Of a stretch of 64,000 bases of DNA, positions 1-15,275 are shown piece by piece; position 1 is the first letter of the stretch, and each line of letters begins with the position of its first letter. Under the pieces are notes generated by a model. It was not told where the DNA came from. It saw only the letters and a program-made list of their open reading frames with translations, and did not search any database. The position numbers and the translations under genes are program-made. Source of the DNA: Glandiceps talaboti (taxonomy: Eukaryota > Hemichordata > Enteropneusta > Spengelidae); contig NC_135552.1 in NCBI RefSeq assembly GCF_964340395.1, positions 22,680,681 through 22,744,680 on the forward strand. The letters run 5' to 3'.

Positions 1-163
1 TGTATATATAGACTCAATCCAATATTAGTAGCAGAACATTATAGACTATTATGCTGTATTACTAATATTACATTGAACACTGCTATCCCCAGTGAGAAGC
101 ATCTATCAATATGTATATTATGAACAAGTTCAATGAGTGCATATCAATGTGTCAATCAATGTG

Positions 164-212
<49 letters not shown>

Positions 213-213
213 T
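164..213 (+). repeat. (TCAA)n microsatellite
   Basis: A near-perfect tetranucleotide array. Confidence 0.9.
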
Positions 214-231
214 TGAATGTGTACACAATTC

Positions 232-328
<97 letters not shown>

Positions 329-330
329 TA

Positions 331-367
<37 letters not shown>
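232..367 (+). repeat. (TA)n then (GT)n microsatellites
   Basis: An AT array to 325, a short spacer, and a GT array from 333. Confidence 0.9.
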
Positions 368-368
<1 letters not shown>

Positions 369-2174
369 TTCAGGTACATATTATACTCCCCAAACCTAAG
401 ACCTAAAAGATATATCTTTGAATCAGGTATATATTATTTCAAATGGGGGCTAAGAATGGTGCCATTTGTCGTCAGCATAAATTAGTATTTTCGCATTAAC
501 CTTATATAGTAAGGTTAACAACCTAATTGAAATCTCTCAAATAATTGCTATATATCATTTTTGTTGGCAATGCTTTGTATTCGTAATGTTTTGAAAGGAA
601 ACTATGCCATTATATATAAAACTAATTGTATACTCCAAGGCGTTATCCTATTTGGGAGCCAAAAAAATTGCAAACCTCTCAAGTTGTTTATAAATGATGA
701 ATTTAGGGTTTAATATAGTAGGGACTCTTGTTGTTTGCTTTATCTTCTTCCTTAAGAACATATTCACTCCTTTATACTAGATCATATTTATTTCCGTTTT
801 CTCTGTGTTTTAACTCGTTAAATATAAGACCAATTTACGAGCCACGAAATAGAAGATACGTTTTTACGAGCCTTGTACCAGCACAAAGTAAATGCCGTAG
901 CTTCGGGTAACGTGTTTGCGCGTTTTAATTTTGCAGAAAGGCATTATGAAATTACTTGCGATAACAATCAGTAGTGTTGTCTGCTTGAGTAGCATATAGA
1001 GGGTACTAGGGAATACTTAAGTCCAATTTTGAAATTAATTTATATGCTATTTTCGTGTGAATGTGAGGCTTGTCAATAAAATAAATAAACCAATGGAAAT
1101 ACCTTTCACACACTCTTTACATTCCGCCTATGACTTTTTAACATTAATTACAGAGAAAACGTAATTGTATCGTCGAAACATATTACAAGGACATGGGCTA
1201 CATATGAAATTGTGTCGTTGTTTCTTGTGTAGAATTAAAAATTACGTTAGTGCACTTACGAAAACATGTCAGATCATGCTAGTAGAAGTGAGCGTAGTAG
1301 CATAGCACGTATCAGGAAAATATTACAGATGCTTTAGACTCTACGTGAGTTTTTACAGTTACTGTAGTAACTGTTGATTGAGATATACATTAGTGTGTCT
1401 AAGCTTTGCCCATGTACATATGAAGGGAAAGTGTTGATTCTATAAACGAGATAGCTGATAATATTCGACATAATCTATCCTATTGGTTTTACATCTGAAA
1501 CCTTCTTTGTCTCTGGTCTAATAAACCCCTAACGTTTATAGAACAGAATTTTATAATTACTGATAGCATTATGATTTCTGTATACTCGCGTGTACACGAA
1601 TGTTACTGTTCTGTCAAGGTGAAATACAAGATGGTTTTTAATTTTTCAAAGGTTTCTTGGCTGATCATGCTGATGAAAACAATCTTCGTTTATTGCAGAC
1701 CTCTTTATTACTTACCAAAATTCACTTCTTGATATTATCACAACGCGTTGCTGTGTACGAAAGAGCCTACCACTAGTAGTAGACTGATCTCGGTTTCCTT
1801 CAAGCGGAAGTATTTGCATCAAGTATTTGGAAATTTATGTTACGTGATATACCCCACATAATAGCATGTAACATCTGTTTCATCAACGAGTTATAATTAG
1901 TCATATTTTCGGTATATTGACATGTGTGCAGATGTGTACAGTACTAGTCAAGGTAAATTAGAAGCTTGTGATCAGACAAGAGAATTAGAGAAGTTGGCAT
2001 AATTATAATGTTAATTGCATGGTTGTTTCCTTTCAGCGCTCCTATCCGTTTGCTTAACTTAACTTAACTGTCAACTCCATCCTGTTCATGAACTTTCACT
2101 CTCTACTCTCCTAAGGCTCTACCTCTTTCTCGAAATTTCTCTTTATGACTTTGTTGGTATCAATCAACCATTTG

Positions 2175-2265
<91 letters not shown>

Positions 2266-2350
2266 CCAACCAACCAACCAACCAACCAACCAACCAACCA
2301 ACCAACCAATAAATCAATCAATCACTCAAATCAGTCAGTCAGACAATCAG

Positions 2351-2445
<95 letters not shown>

Positions 2446-2545
2446 GTCAGTCAGTCAGTCAGTCAGTCAGTCAGTCAGTCAGTCAACCAACCAACCAACC
2501 AACCAACCAACCAACCAACCAACCAACCAACCAACCAACCAACCA
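2175..2545 (+). repeat. Compound (ATCA)/(ACCA)/(GTCA) array
   Basis: Blocks of CAAT, then CAAC, then CAAT, then CAGT, then CAAC units. Homogeneous blocks differing by one base suggest successive expansion of single-base variants. Confidence 0.9.
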
Positions 2546-5500
2546 TTGCATTTATCATTGAACAGGTCGCACACTTTACACACACAAACGAGTGTGTATC
2601 CTTCTAAACTTAGGAACCATCATTTTCAACGATGAGGGCGTTTGAAACTTACAAACAATTAACTTCATACATATCAATATTTCTACTAAAGTTGTTACAA
2701 TTAAACTTAGTAATAGTTGATTGCATAAAATGTATACAAACATTCAGAACACCGCGGGTGAAAAACTCAAATCTTTTTTTTCAGAAGTGATATCCCTACC
2801 TAATATGATGCACACTGTGAATTGTCAACCATCGTGGTTGATAATATACAGCGGAACCAACGTAACTACATGGAAGGTGTAATCAATAGCACTTTGTTAT
2901 ACATCTAACTCAATAGATTTTAAGAGCTGTAAGTTTCAGCTGGCATTGGTTTCATCTGTTTACTATGCATATATCTATGTATATATACATATATATATAT
3001 CACCGAAAAGGTTGAGGGGCAAAATCTATGTTGACATCTTTCATAGAAACACCATACTAAAGAGAATTGTCATGCCATCACGAAACCTATGACGTCACCA
3101 GCGACATCTGAGTGTGTCTGTACAGGCACGAGATGACATATTATACACACGTTGTAATTATTGCCATTACTCTCGAGTTGGAAAGACACAAAGTAAAAGC
3201 CTAGAGCCAACTGTCTGTTTAATCGAGACGAGAGCCGACAAATGGTAGTTATATTTGTCATATTGTTCCAAATAACAGCTGAGCATCCATGGCCAGTTCC
3301 TGTGTTAAATCAAAAACTGAGATAAATGACCCCGGTGGGTTATATCGAATGACGTAATCATATCTTTCTATTTCAACTAAATAATGGCAAAATTTCAGGA
3401 AACTTCTTAAGTAATTGTAATGGGCCGAATCTACAAGCTAATTGCATTGACCCAATTTATCTGACCCGATATGTTAGTCACGTATATATGTCTTGGATTG
3501 TACTACCTCACGAAGCATTTAATTTTGATATGCTTTATGGCAGTTTTATAATCTATAACTCAAGGAGAAGACTTTATCGGCAGTAACTCTTGTATTAAAA
3601 AAACGTGATCTCGTGTGGGCAGAACGACTCCATCGACGTACACGCATCAGCTATATTTTAATCTAATGACCTATGCTGCCTAAAGTGATACGAGGCATTA
3701 TATACGAGATACAAATTCACTCTGAATTTTCAAGGGGTATTTTGGTAAACGTTTTATTTAACTTTTAACCGTATACTGTACTTGAGTTAGCATCAATTAT
3801 CGCCAATTCTATGAAGGTTTCGTCTCTACCCTAGTATAATACTGATCTGTTCCCGGATATTCATGAATTAGGAGGTACTTTGTCTTTAATAAGTCGTTGG
3901 TGTATCGGCCTCATGCTTCAGGATATGAATTTACATTGGTAACTGGGTCACCAAAACACCCTTTGTCATTGCGTCTACTAGGAATGGTCACAGTCAGATA
4001 GTTTAATTCATTCGTTCCGTTTATTAATTATGATATGGACGTCTTGGAGGATTGCCAAGACTGAAGTGTTTGGATATCATATCCATGGCTACAATATGAT
4101 GCTATAAAAACAACCTATCTTCGTAGCCTACACACCATCACAGTAGTAGATGTACTAGTAACTTAGGTCTTTCTATTCAGTAGCATCCTTCGTTTCTAGT
4201 ATTTCCATCCTACAAATATGTATGCGAAGCGAATACTTCGAATTCACTCTCATATGCAGGAGTAGATTATACGAGGGCTGTCGATGGTTTCTGCTTGATT
4301 GAAAACGTGAGTCGCTAAGTGATATTGATAGGCAGAGAACCTACTTCCAAAATGCAATTGTGCGTTAGCCTACCCCTCTACAGCATCTCTCGAGCATGCA
4401 CAGTCAATTTCATTCAAACTGCCTTCAAACATTAAAAAAATTAAATTGCACGCATATTGATTCATTTTTTTTCAACATTACTCATCACTTGAAAGATTAT
4501 TAAATAGTAATCATTTGGTCGTAAAATACGCACTTTTTCAAAGATAATGAATATCCATTCGTCTTGTCTCAGATTCCTGAAAACTCGACTTCAATTATAC
4601 GTACTGTAACAAGTACAATAAGTAAAAACCCTTTATGTACATATATTGTGGACGTTAGGGACATTTGCCTGGTCTAATATCTGTTTAGAACCGTGTCTTC
4701 TGCGATTTCAATATTTGTTATTACTCTCCTCAGATAATCTCACTCGAAACATAATACTTATTACCATAGAATATTTAATAACCCATTTCATATTGCATTC
4801 ATTTAATATTAATGTTCTAATCGACCTACTTCCTCGTTTTAAGACGTTCTATTCATATCATTAACTCGACATCTGTACGTTGGCATTTATCATACATTTC
4901 GCTGTTTTTGGAATTGATCGGTAATATATCGTTTAGTATAAATGGATACTAAATATGGTTTGGATCGGATCGAGTTGCTTGGACAGTCAGGTCAGTACAC
5001 GTAAATTCTGTTAGAGCAACCCGTTCGCCACGTAAAGTTGACACGTCAGAATAAGGTAAAATTTGAATGCTTTGGTCCTTAAAAACGGAACGATCCCATT
5101 TAATCTAAGCTTGTGCGATTCAAATATGGGAGGAGGGGAGGGGGCGGAGGGGGGATCCACCAACTTAAACACTTTTTTCACCATTACACGACTCGATTCC
5201 ATTGGAGTACATTTATTGCGTTTTAAATTAGTCATTCATAGAGAACCGTGTATTAAAGAATCTATGCAAGAATCTATGCTGTCTATCCTCTCATATGCAA
5301 ATAGAGCCCAACGTTTTTGAGATGACGTAGATTGATTATTTTGTTGTTTTCAATACATATTGGACTTATGGCAAATAATCTTACTCCTACATTGGTGTAA
5401 AAAATTGGCGCAAAACAACACCAGTAAGTAATAATCGCAGATGTGAAACAAAGGTATTCATTTACAATTCATTGATTCAAAGATAATGTATGTTTAACAA

Positions 5501-8500
5501 ACAAAGAACAGTCATTTCTCAATCAATACTAATACACATACTTTAATTTGAGCATTATGTTTTTGTGTATCTTTTCCCCCAAAAAACCCAATATTAAACC
5601 TTTGTCAATGATCACATACTTACTCTGATGCCCAATGCAGTGCAATATTCAAAAGAATTTGTCAAAGTGTAATTGCGCTGATTTTTGACATTAAATTTTC
5701 CCGCGCTCATTATACCCATACGCTTAGTCTGTCGGAGTCGGAGTAGCTACATGGAATGTCATCATTAAAGCCAACGCCCAACGAACACTTACGGACAGAA
5801 GAGTTGACGACAACTCTCTCTCTCTTTTTAAAAACAAAACAAAACAAAACAAAACAAAGCAAAACACATGGCACAATTCACGAAACCACTCACAAGAAAT
5901 ATACTCAGTAGTTAAACAATATATATATAGGTTGTTATAGGGAAATTATGTTTTCGAGATAAAAGGCAAACCTCATAGTGAAAGTGAGTGATATGTGATG
6001 TTTAGTATGTGACATTTGTTATATTTGAACACAGTCTTTTAGTTGCTATCATTTGTTAAAAATTGCACAATTTAAATACGATTTCGTAAAAATTAGATAT
6101 TGTCAAGAAGCGAGTATATACATAAGCAACAAGATAAAAACGGTTTAGCAAATAATGTTATTTTCGACCTCAAGTTTTCTCTATTTTACACTCTACCAAA
6201 GTGTTTTCTGTTGCCTTTTCATCATTTTTATGAACTCTGTGGTCGTTCCAAACTGTGTAAGGGCTCCAAGTCTATGTTCAGTACCCAGAGTCTTCTCTAT
6301 CTCTCAAAGATCTCGTAAGGTAATCTGGAGCAATTTAACCAACCTAACAAGACACTGTATCGGCAATATGCGTCTTAGTACGAGCTTCAATAACAGTACC
6401 ATGTGTGTCCTCATTCCGTATATAGAATGGAAATATGGTCATTTGGTAGTTAAGAAAACTGAAGTAGCTTCTCTAAGAATTAAAAACATACCAACTCTTT
6501 ATTCGAATATTCTCTCTGTGCCATATCGCTGACAATGCATTGTTTTGATCGAGGACTTGTTGACGACTGGAGAATGTTTTACAGAGCATGACTACCGCAG
6601 CTGTGTCTTTGAAAAGGCCATGTTGATGTATATTAAAAATGAACGACCCTTTTTGTCTTAAAATTAGATGACAGCTGAAAGAATTGGAGCATGAAAATAA
6701 GGTTTGTGTTATTCATTAACCAACGAACTACTTTTACTGTTATCAGATGAATTCTTCAATGAAAAATTAAAGTTACAGTGCAGATTAATTCAGGACATAT
6801 TTTGAGAATTGTGTTCTATAATGTGACTTCCTAGCGTTCCGTTCCGTTCCTAAAGCATGATACATGTAGGCTTATACTATGCTACACGCGTTACATTTTT
6901 CTTTGAAAAAGAATCCTTCGTAGGATTTGAATGTAAAAACTTGCAGACATTCATGATACTGAAGGAAAAAATGGAGGTAGTATCAAAATTATGGACGAAT
7001 TATTCACAAATTGTATAAATTCTATAATTTGAAGCAACGCATCATTTTTTGTTGATCGAAAAGATTGTCAGATTTTTTCGTAGATTTTTATCAGAAGGAA
7101 ATACAACCAGCAGTATTAGATCCACGGCGTCTTAGGATCTGCCCTTTGCTCAAACGTCCTTTAAGACTTATGACAAGAAAAGAACATCTTTGTATAGGTA
7201 GAACTTTTTAAATCCAAATCGGGCAATACAGAAGCTGGAAATTGGTAGTGAAAATAAGAACAAAAACATCAAAAGGAGGATATGAAATAGCACTATACTT
7301 TTAAACTTTTAAAAACATACGACACCATCTGACAAATAGGTCAGAAACCTAGACTTTTAGAGATGAGTGTATGGGTTTGTATTTAATTGGTTCAAGGTCG
7401 AATAAGACATATGTATTTTGTTATTTATTGGGGCCAAGTGACAGAAACATAAATATTGATGGACAGTAGTGGTTTGGACAGGATGACTTAAGTAATACTG
7501 CATGTACAGCCGTTGTCAGTTTTGTAGTTTATAGCTTTGTAGCTGCCCCATAACACTTGACTACAATCTATAAACCACGTAAAACGTGATAGAGGTTAAT
7601 ATTGCATCTCTGTTGGATAGCTGTCGTGGACATTGTATGTCCATGCATCCATGCAACCAGCCAGTCATCTATGCATTCATTCATTCATTCATCCATTCAT
7701 CCATCAGCCACCCGTATGCCCATCCCTCTCTCCCTACACCCTTCCACCCCACCCCATCCTTCCCTCCACCCTTCCATCCACCCACCAACTATTGTTTCTG
7801 TTCATCGACCCATCCTGTCGACCCCGAGTCTGAACGTCCATGCATCGATTCATCCATAGATCCATACAACAATATACATGCATTCATTGCCATCTACCCA
7901 TCGGTACAGCCCATCAATCCATTCATACACACACCAACCTATCTATTCTTTCAATCACGTGAGATTCAACCACACATCAACACTTCGATAAACCGACCAA
8001 TGCAAAGATGTGGTCGGCGAGTAATTTGGCAACTCTAGAAACAGTAGACGAGCGACTGAATTTGTGGTTATTAAATAGTTGGTTAGGGTCACGAACTTAA
8101 GCAAATGCACACTGTGATCATTTGAATAGCTCTAATACCATCAGAAGTCGCAATGCAAATGTCCTCTTTGAGTAGATGTTCTTTATATTACAACGGATAA
8201 AAATGTGTTGTCATGTAAAGCTCGACATGTTCGTTAGGGTTGAAATAGGACCTAGGCAAATTCAAGCCCTCGCAATGTTGTAGACTATAACAAGGGCGAA
8301 TTGAACTGCATTTAATCTTGTGACTTTCGATAAAGGTATATGTAGACAAATCTCTTATTCCTGACGTTATCTCCATCAAAGGTAGACTTGTAATAAGCTG
8401 AATGTCCTCTGACCTACAGCAATAATTTCAATTCAATAACAAACACTTTCAAGTGAATTAGCCTAGAGCACATTGTGACGTGTTTTACATTATGGTGTCA

Positions 8501-10772
8501 CGCGATGATGAGACATTATTGTATGACGCCCCCACAGTGTTGTAAGGCGTAGTATATTATGGAATGATAAATGTCGGGAAGATGGATGTGTTGGCAACTC
8601 TTGTAGTGCAGTTTAACGAAACTCGGACCAACACACAACGCACCATTCCCAATGTTATGCTATATGGACAGGATACCCCGACAAAACATGACAGGTCATG
8701 GCACAATGTCGTTATACTCCCTCGTACAGTGAAACACTTTATATAACGCGTGATTGCACGACATGAATTACTGACAATAATCGAGCACAAGAAAAAGTAA
8801 AAAGTGTAAATGTAAAACGCTGTGAGCGAAAAGGGACCCCTTCAGTTCGTTTATACCACGTTTTCATCAGATCGTAATGTATATCACCCAATTTACTTAA
8901 ATCTGAATATGTAAATTAGCGGTATTAATGCTCAGTTTAGTGTTTTTGATGGGTAACGCGCTTCCATAAGTTTGGATTGATAAATATTAAACATCTGGCC
9001 ACTGATTTACAGTTGAGATGTCCCCTTTCCAATGACTACCAGCTGAGTCAACGAACATCAATTCTGTGTGCTTTAATTTGACCGGTGAAATATCTCCACC
9101 CTCCGGCGTTCGTTAGGTTAATTGATTTCGTCTTATTACGTACATAACTTCCATCTACCCATTAGTTTGTATCTTACACGTATACACAATCTTTCCCTTA
9201 GGGTTTAAATGACCTTTGACCTTTCAAGAGTCACTTTGTATCAGCATGGTTAGAATGGTGTATTAAATCGACTTTTACTTGGTCTAGAACATGACTGCCA
9301 TTGCTTTTGCTACTACGACTATTTTATCAGTGGCAGAAACGCTGCCACTAGTTGTGCAGTCAAACTATAAGCATATTCTAAACCTTGTAGAGTACATATT
9401 TCCATAGCCGTTCATAACTTCCCTGGCGCTAAACATATATTTTGAAATCGATATGCTATTGTGTATGGACACTTCGAATGTATTTATTGAACGTTTGTCA
9501 GGCCGAACCAAGCTATTTTTAACAATTTATGATTTATATGCTGCAATGTTTGTATATTATGGTGTGTATATGTTATTGTGAATATCAGTATTCGTAGTTA
9601 GTATTGTGTGTATATATGATATTGGAGCAATCTGCACTGGTAATGATCTATGCTCTGATAGACGTGTCCTGTGTACGACAGTGGAAAGCGTTTGTTCATG
9701 TACACCATGCACGGATCAATCTATTATACTAATAGTATTGAAGAGTAACCGGGGTAAGCCTTAGTTTTATAGCAAAATTTAAACGTTTAGCACTCTCGAT
9801 TAACTTGTGTTGGAGCTTTTGAAGGACTAATTCGAAAGACTTAACGCTTTCGAAAGCTTATGCCATTTTAATAACAAGTTAATCTAGCTTGCTAAACATT
9901 GTATTATTGTTAACGTTTTCTAACTTGGCAATGTGCCAGGACTGGAAAATGTACTAAACCTGTACATGTATTTCAAACTCAAAATTATTTGTAAATTTAT
10001 CATTCCAAGTCACCAACATAGGACTGAAGATTGAAGATCGAAACCCTAATGTGTTGTAAATTTTAAGGTATATTGTATATTTTAAGAACATCTGAATCGT
10101 CAGCTTCTGCGAACTACTATCACCATCTCAAATTGCTAAGTTGAAATTGAAATGAAATGAAAGAAACAATATGTATTAAAAAGTAATCAGTATATTAAGA
10201 ATTCACTTCAAACCACCTGAATCGAAGACGTCAATTATTGGCATTCATTAACAATGATTGTATATGCACGTGATTCTTAATTATCATAATTTTTTTTTTT
10301 GTGTGTGTGGGGGGGGGGGATTATATTATGACAATATGAGATTAACTATACAGCTAATTAACAAATTCTAAAGATAGTTTTCAATAGAGGAAATTGCTTA
10401 CAATCATTTCGTATCCATAATTAGTGAATTATAAAAGGTTGACTTCATTACTAGGATTAATCTAAATTTACATAAAATGTATGTCAGTGTGTACTCTGAA
10501 GTTTTATAATTATTAATTACAAGCAAGATGGCACGCTGCAGCCAACCGCAATTTATTTTATAAGATTATGCTCAGTGGCTACACAGCATATATGTTCCGA
10601 GTCAATCACCATGCCCCAACGTAGCATTACCGGAAATTATCCCTCTTCGTCGGCTTCCGCTTCCGATCGAATGTTTAAAGTCTTTTGGAACTTGAAATGT
10701 TAACATTACTAAGGAATTGCAATAGTTCTCGTGCGTTTAAAACCACACTAAACAATTGTATTGTCCGTGGAT

Positions 10773-11070
10773 GTCGTCGGTGGCCGAGTGGTTTTAAACC
10801 ACTTGCCTATGACCACTGCGGTCGGTGTTCGCATCCATTTTGGGTTGATTTAAATTTACCACGCCGTAAGTAAGAAGAGTGTCGTTCAGTTTGACTCTAC
10901 CCAACAACGAAAGGTTTTCCTTCCCGGGTACTCCAGTTTCCTCCCACACTAACACTGAACCCTCCTCCTGTTATTGGACAATGCCTGTTGAATGGTAAAT
11001 TAAAAGAAAATATGAAAATACAAATAAATACACTTTAAAAAAATAATGATACACATATAAATTGTTCAAG
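10773..11070 (+). mobile_element. tRNA-derived SINE
   Basis: The head has a box A (TGGCCGAGTGG) and a box B-like GGTGTTCGCATCC, as in Ser/Leu tRNAs. A body with GGGTACTCCAGTTTCCTCCC follows, a conserved-core type seen in invertebrate SINEs as I recall, and the end is A-rich with AAATA units. I found no clear target duplication. The exact 3' end is uncertain. Confidence 0.72.
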
Positions 11071-12083
11071 AAATCTCAACTGAATTCAAAACATTTACAA
11101 TCCTTGAAAGAGATCAATTATCTAAAATAATTCGAAGCTTCAAAAGTTTTGCAAACAGTACAACTTTTACAAGGATGTTTACGTTGTTATGGCAATCATG
11201 TGTAATCATTGACATATACTGGATCCGGACATTATGACATAGGTGGCGCACTCTTCCCAATCCTAAAAGAAGTATAATTCTGCGGTCAAAGTGTAACAAT
11301 ACAAAATCATAATTGCTGATTTTCACTGACACAAATGTCCTAAATGTTGTTGACACATTAGTCTTTGTCGAAAAGGAGCCAATTTTTCTCTCTCCAAAAA
11401 AGGGATATATGAAATTGAAAATTTAAAAGTAAATCTTAACGTCGGATAATAATCAAAGTAATTTATGGCATCGCTGTAGGTCTCAACGCAAGTCTAGGAA
11501 AACCAAACATCAAATGGTAACAATTACATTTGTTTATAACTACGTTCTTTTTTGTTACCGACTTAGGACATGATTTCAAAATCACAACAGGAAACGGTCT
11601 GACTTTTTCTTTAGAGGCCAACGTATCTGTACCTAATTTCCAATGCCAATAAAATATTAAATGCAAAGTAGGTAGCAAAGACTATATGTAGCAAAATAAT
11701 TATTTTGTTTTGATATTAGTCATATATATATTTGTGTGATGTAGGTATATGTTATTGAAGACATAAAGGTAACCTTGTATTATACGAGAGAAGCGTTCAA
11801 TTCTGTGTGCAAATAAAGTAATTTATATCGATTCTATACACTTTACACATTTCTACATTTCATACATTTGCATTATTAGGATGTGAAGTGATGCTTTCTC
11901 TGGTTTTATATCTGAGTTCATCATTTTTCTTCCCACAGCAATGTCTCTGCCATGTATTATACAAAACATGACAAGGAGAAAAGATACATAGCACAGCCTT
12001 TGCTTCAAGGTTCATACACTTCTAAAGGTTATACCGACCACACAATGTGCTGCACTGAACGATTAACCTTGACTAACAAATAC

Positions 12084-12084
12084 A

Positions 12085-12125
<41 letters not shown>

Positions 12126-12173
12126 ACACACAGCCACTGACACAGACACACACACGCACTCAAACCACATCCC

Positions 12174-12267
<94 letters not shown>
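12084..12267 (+). repeat. (CA)n then (AT)n microsatellites
   Basis: A CA array to about 12154 and an AT array from 12177. Confidence 0.9.
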
Positions 12268-12268
<1 letters not shown>

Positions 12269-12732
12269 TGGGTGAGAGAAACAATTTGAGAGAAAACTAT
12301 GTTACTTGATCTTGAAACTACAACTGATAAATTTGCTATTGGAAGAAACCTGACGAGTTGATTTCATGGTCACCAAGGTAATCGTACATACTGCCTGTCG
12401 GACCTTGCACGTCAATGACGCATAAGAGATTTAATTAGCTTGCCCTCAACTCATACACAATATACACTAAGGTGTTGTTACTCTCGATGAAAGGTTTTAT
12501 TCCAGTGCACAGGTGGTTTAATTGGAATAACGTAGAACTCAGTAAAAGAGTTAATATGTATTCAATCATGCATACTTTATGGTAATTGGGAGAAGTCACG
12601 CCAGCTTTGTTGATTTTGTGTTTTGTTGGAACGAAATGAAATACTAAGAGAATGAAATAGGATGAGGTATGTGTTTCTCTGTCTGTGTGTGTGTGTGTGT
12701 ATGTTACAAAAGTATTTTAGAGAAGTAGCCAA

Positions 12733-12968
12733 CATACATACATACATACATACATACATACATACGTACATGCATACATACATACATACATACATACATA
12801 CATACATGCATGCATGCATGCATGCATGCATGCATGCATACATACATACATACATACATACATACATACATACATACATACATACATACATACATACATA
12901 CACATACATACATACATACATACATACATACATACATACATACATACATACATACATACATACATACA
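12733..12968 (+). repeat. (CATA)n array with (TGCA)n core
   Basis: CATA units surround a short TGCA block near 12806-12838. The open frames on both strands here are repeat artefacts. Confidence 0.92.
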
Positions 12969-15221
12969 TTATGATGATAACATATATATATATACTATAA
13001 TGAAAGCTCATCTGTGCAATAGTTCAGTCTAATTTAATGGTGAGCTAATTGTAAATTTCGCTGCAATACGAAGTTAAATCCATTAACATACATACTGTTT
13101 TCTGAAATAACTGAAATGAACTCACAATACCATATATATTAATATTGTCAACCGTACAAGCTATATTATTTAAGTGACTGCGTGTCTTCCAAACTGCTAG
13201 ACCATAAACTAGGAATTGAAGAAAAAAGTAACATAAATTTATCCAATGTTGATCACATGCTTTGAGACTACTGTAAGTACATAGTTTAAAGAAAACTCCC
13301 GCGGATTATATCGACTACTCCTAAAGCAGGTCAATGTCCTATAGGATGTATATCCAGTGAGATTGTCCTCTGAAAGGTAATTCGTCTGGTTTTCTCTGTA
13401 ATGAATCATTGATGCCTAATTTTGTGTGAGTAATTTAATGAATTCTGATTTCTTTCCTGGCCGTTAGTATTGTGGTTCGTTTGAAGACTGGTAGACTTGC
13501 CTTGTTATTATTATGCACAAGGGTATCCTCGCCAATGTAATTATTCATGTCTGAAGAGGAAGCTGTTAGTTCTGAGTTAGTTTGACATTTTAGGCACTTT
13601 GAAGGTGTTTCAGTGTATACATGGGGAAGTTTGTGTACATTGGCTATACGGATGATAAATGTGCATTCATATTGGATTTTCAGTGCATGGAACAACTCCA
13701 CTATGTTTTTATACTTGAAAAAACAATGTGCAACAACAGATACTAAATTTGTTTGTGACTCAAAAAAATGCAAAATATTGTTTTTTAAATATTCAAATAT
13801 TTTTCTATTGTACGTACATTAATAAACTTTTTACACATTCACTATTTATCTTTCGGTAATTTATCAAGTTACAAACACGGATTTGATTGATTCTGCTTCA
13901 CATTGTCTTTTCAAGTAGGGAAACACAGTAGAGTTGTCTTATAAAAATCCAAAATAAAATACCCCATTTGTCATCGATTTAGCCTAATTTCATAGTACGT
14001 GAGACGCAAGATGTAGGCCTTATTTTAGATATGACAGCGTACACAGCGACTAAAACCACAGTTGTAATATCCCTGTATGTTCAATCAGTAAGCGTACAAT
14101 TTTACTGCATTTTAGTTCTTTCTTGTTATGCCACCTTAAACGTAATTTCCAATAGCTTTAACCCTCCACTATAATGCACTACTCAATAAAAAACGCATTG
14201 TCTATACTCTTTAGGCTAAGAGATTTGCTGGGAAGATTTTACGATGTATTTTCCATTTTCGCCATATGGAAGAATGCAAACAACATTTTTTGTGTGGGAT
14301 CTTATTAGTATGCGATACCCACGTCCAAACCATTCATTTGCAATTATTACTTAATTGTTTGAAAGCTTTTAGTGGCAGTAAAATATTAAGCTTAAATTCT
14401 AAGAAAACATACACTCGACATGTGATTATGAAAGTGTGATTCTTTTTGTATTTTATCTGAACAGCTGCATATCAGGTGAACATAGCTAGCTTAGTCTATG
14501 ATCGCTACAAGTAGCAAATATGAAATATTATGAATATGGCAGTTGGGTTGGTTTATCCCACTACTACTTGTAACTAATAGTTCCAATCCAACAAAATCAG
14601 TTTCCATACCTTGAGGTTAATGAACAGCAATTTCTGAAACCGTTTTCCTTATGACTGATACGTATCATTACTTGCCGGATACATATACCAATGTGAAATC
14701 GTTAAATACTGTTACATTATGTTGCTATTAAAACCAGATTCATTGTGAACACCTTACTTACCTTTTTTTGATATTTTCTGATAAAAAATCCAACATTTCA
14801 AAAATCTTGGATAACAATAATTGTTTTGCAGTATTTTCACTTAACCAGTAAAATACAAGTTTTGAAAGAGAGTACCAAAACATGATAATGATGATGTAAA
14901 ATTTACCACATTTGCTAAAAGAAATCAAAGAACAAAATAGATGCGAAGGTGTTAGTGAGATATGTATGTGACATGATCATCTTAGGCATTGGGTTCCTAT
15001 TCCAATTATGTGATTTAACTGGGATAAAGAGTGAAAATAATCCCAATGATGACTTCACACTTTGTACTATAACCCCAGAGGTCATAAAAAGTCGACCAAA
15101 TCGATTACAGATACTGCATCTGAACGTAGATATATGATATATCATTTATCAGAAGCCTTCTTTGATACCACACAAATCGTCAATCAAAGTCTACTGTCAA
15201 TAGAGCTTTCATTCCTCTGTT

Positions 15222-15275
15222 AGGCCAGAAAAAATAAAAATGCTGTTCAACGGGCCGGACCTACCCATATATTTG
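15222..15275 (-). repeat. Dispersed repeat, inverted partner of 16428-16485
   Basis: Read in reverse it gives GGGTAGGT, then GTTGAACAGC, T-rich sequence and CTGGCCTAA, matching 16428-16485 with several changes. It may be distantly related to the TAGGCCTA element. Confidence 0.5.

Noticed and set aside
936-1000. Acceptor-like tract followed by a short signal-peptide-like frame (MKLLAITISSVVCLSS)
   Set aside because: It ends at a stop after about 17 residues, with no donor site or downstream exon to continue it.
6202-6256. Candidate upstream exon ending CTGT|GTAAGG that would splice in phase to exon 1 and give R-S-x-L-x-x-E-F-S just before the exon 1 helix
   Set aside because: The encoded segment has Gly and Cys inside the expected helix, the acceptor is weak, and it lies 11 kb away. 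The match may be chance.
7586-8038. 150-codon open frame rich in His, Pro and Ser
   Set aside because: Low-complexity TTCA/CCAT-derived sequence. No domain and no supporting splice or family signal.
8557-8790. Overlapping open frames on both strands
   Set aside because: No recognisable family, no repeats and no splice context. Consistent with chance.
12577-13032. Long open frames of Cys-Met-Tyr or His-Thr-Tyr-Ile repeats on both strands (also at 21849-22392)
   Set aside because: They are translations of the CATA/TGTA microsatellites and not genes.
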